Of a DNA stretch of 6,479 bases, positions 6,241 through 6,479 are shown piece by piece. The position numbers and the translations under genes were made by a program. This DNA comes from Pseudomonadota bacterium (GTDB lineage Bacteria > Pseudomonadota > Gammaproteobacteria > JAKAQQ01), in NCBI GenBank assembly GCA_021852325.1, contig JAJZNM010000014.1, positions 1-6,479 on the forward strand, in the 5' to 3' direction. The notes beneath the pieces are model-generated. The model did not search any database. It was not told the DNA's origin and saw nothing but the letters and a program-made list of their open reading frames with translations. The first letter of the stretch is position 1. Each line of letters starts with the position of its first letter.

Positions 6241-6479
6241 CGACGCTCGCCGGCGTCCTCGACAAGCTGAAGAGCCTGGAGCACAGCGGGTACCACTTCG
6301 AGGTCGCCGACGGCTCCCTCGAGCTGCTCATGCGCGAGGCAACCGGCTGGCGACAGGGCTTCTTCCGTATGGAGTCGTTCCGGGTGGTCACCGACCGGAC
6401 CTTCGGCGACGCCGAGGGCACGGGCGACCACGGAGGCGGAGCCCTCACGACCGAGGCGACGGTCAAGGTCCACGTGGGC
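6213..6479 (+). CDS. cimA: Citramalate synthase (CimA), C-terminal fragment, both ends incomplete
   Basis: CimA condenses acetyl-CoA and pyruvate to (R)-citramalate, the first step of the threonine-independent route to isoleucine. It belongs to the isopropylmalate synthase family. The plus frame with codons starting at positions divisible by 3 reads ELGLDLDGATL, LEHSGYHFEVAD, SLELLMRE, FFRMESFRVV and TTEATVKVHVG, then leaves the window open. The G-Y-FE-AD-S-ELL and ESFRV---EATVKV signatures mark the linker and the start of the C-terminal regulatory domain of the CimA type. The N-terminal catalytic barrel is missing. The frame is open further upstream, but there it is only antisense of obg. 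Of 88 codons from 6216 to the end I count 6 ending in A or T, fewer than in a sampled part of metH (8 of about 50). The style reminds me of actinobacterial CimA, so another source genome is possible. LeuA is a less likely alternative. Confidence 0.75.

Noticed and set aside
6240..6473. Upstream continuation of the obg frame to 6473 as an N-terminal half
   Set aside because: The plus strand of the same bases encodes clear CimA sequence; the minus reading has no G1-G3 GTPase motifs.
1..6479. CRISPR arrays, tRNA or rRNA genes
   Set aside because: No regularly spaced repeats and no tRNA or rRNA signature were seen on either strand.

Overview
The window looks like a GC-rich Gram-negative bacterium. 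The S20, MetF and MetH proteins most resemble proteobacterial, rather gamma-proteobacterial forms, judged from remembered family sequences; the genus cannot be named. The centre is ordinary core metabolism with an elaborate-looking untranslated leader. The two edges are incomplete genes, and the right edge contains an abrupt joint between two unrelated 5'-truncated genes.

Layout. 1-358: the end of a CPBP-type intramembrane protease gene (+). 359-about 660: no intact gene; 506-640 reads like the last 45 residues of an IS256-family transposase, and a competing reverse-strand reading overlaps its left part. 671-698: a good sigma70-type promoter, at the edge of the presumed IS remnant. About 705-916: a leader of about 210 nt holding a strong intrinsic terminator with a possible competing antiterminator, then a hairpin that encloses the metF Shine-Dalgarno sequence and competes with a neighbouring palindrome. 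917-1837: metF. 1840-5592: metH, full length with all four modules. 5615-5890: rpsT with a TTG start. 5937-about 6240 (-): C-terminal part of an Obg GTPase gene, tail to tail with rpsT. About 6213-6479 (+): C-terminal part of a citramalate synthase (cimA) gene that runs off the window.

How the genes work together. MetF makes 5-methyl-tetrahydrofolate and MetH, two bases downstream, uses it with cobalamin to methylate homocysteine. The pair is therefore a compact module for the last step of methionine synthesis. The leader is a plausible control point through transcription attenuation and SD masking, but I could not assign it to a known riboswitch class. rpsT follows metH after 22 nt and may be partly co-transcribed.

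Most worth checking: the metF leader, and the obg/cimA joint. The joint is either an inversion breakpoint or a chimeric assembly; the cimA part also differs in character (almost only G/C at third codon positions). I found no convincing new multi-gene system here.
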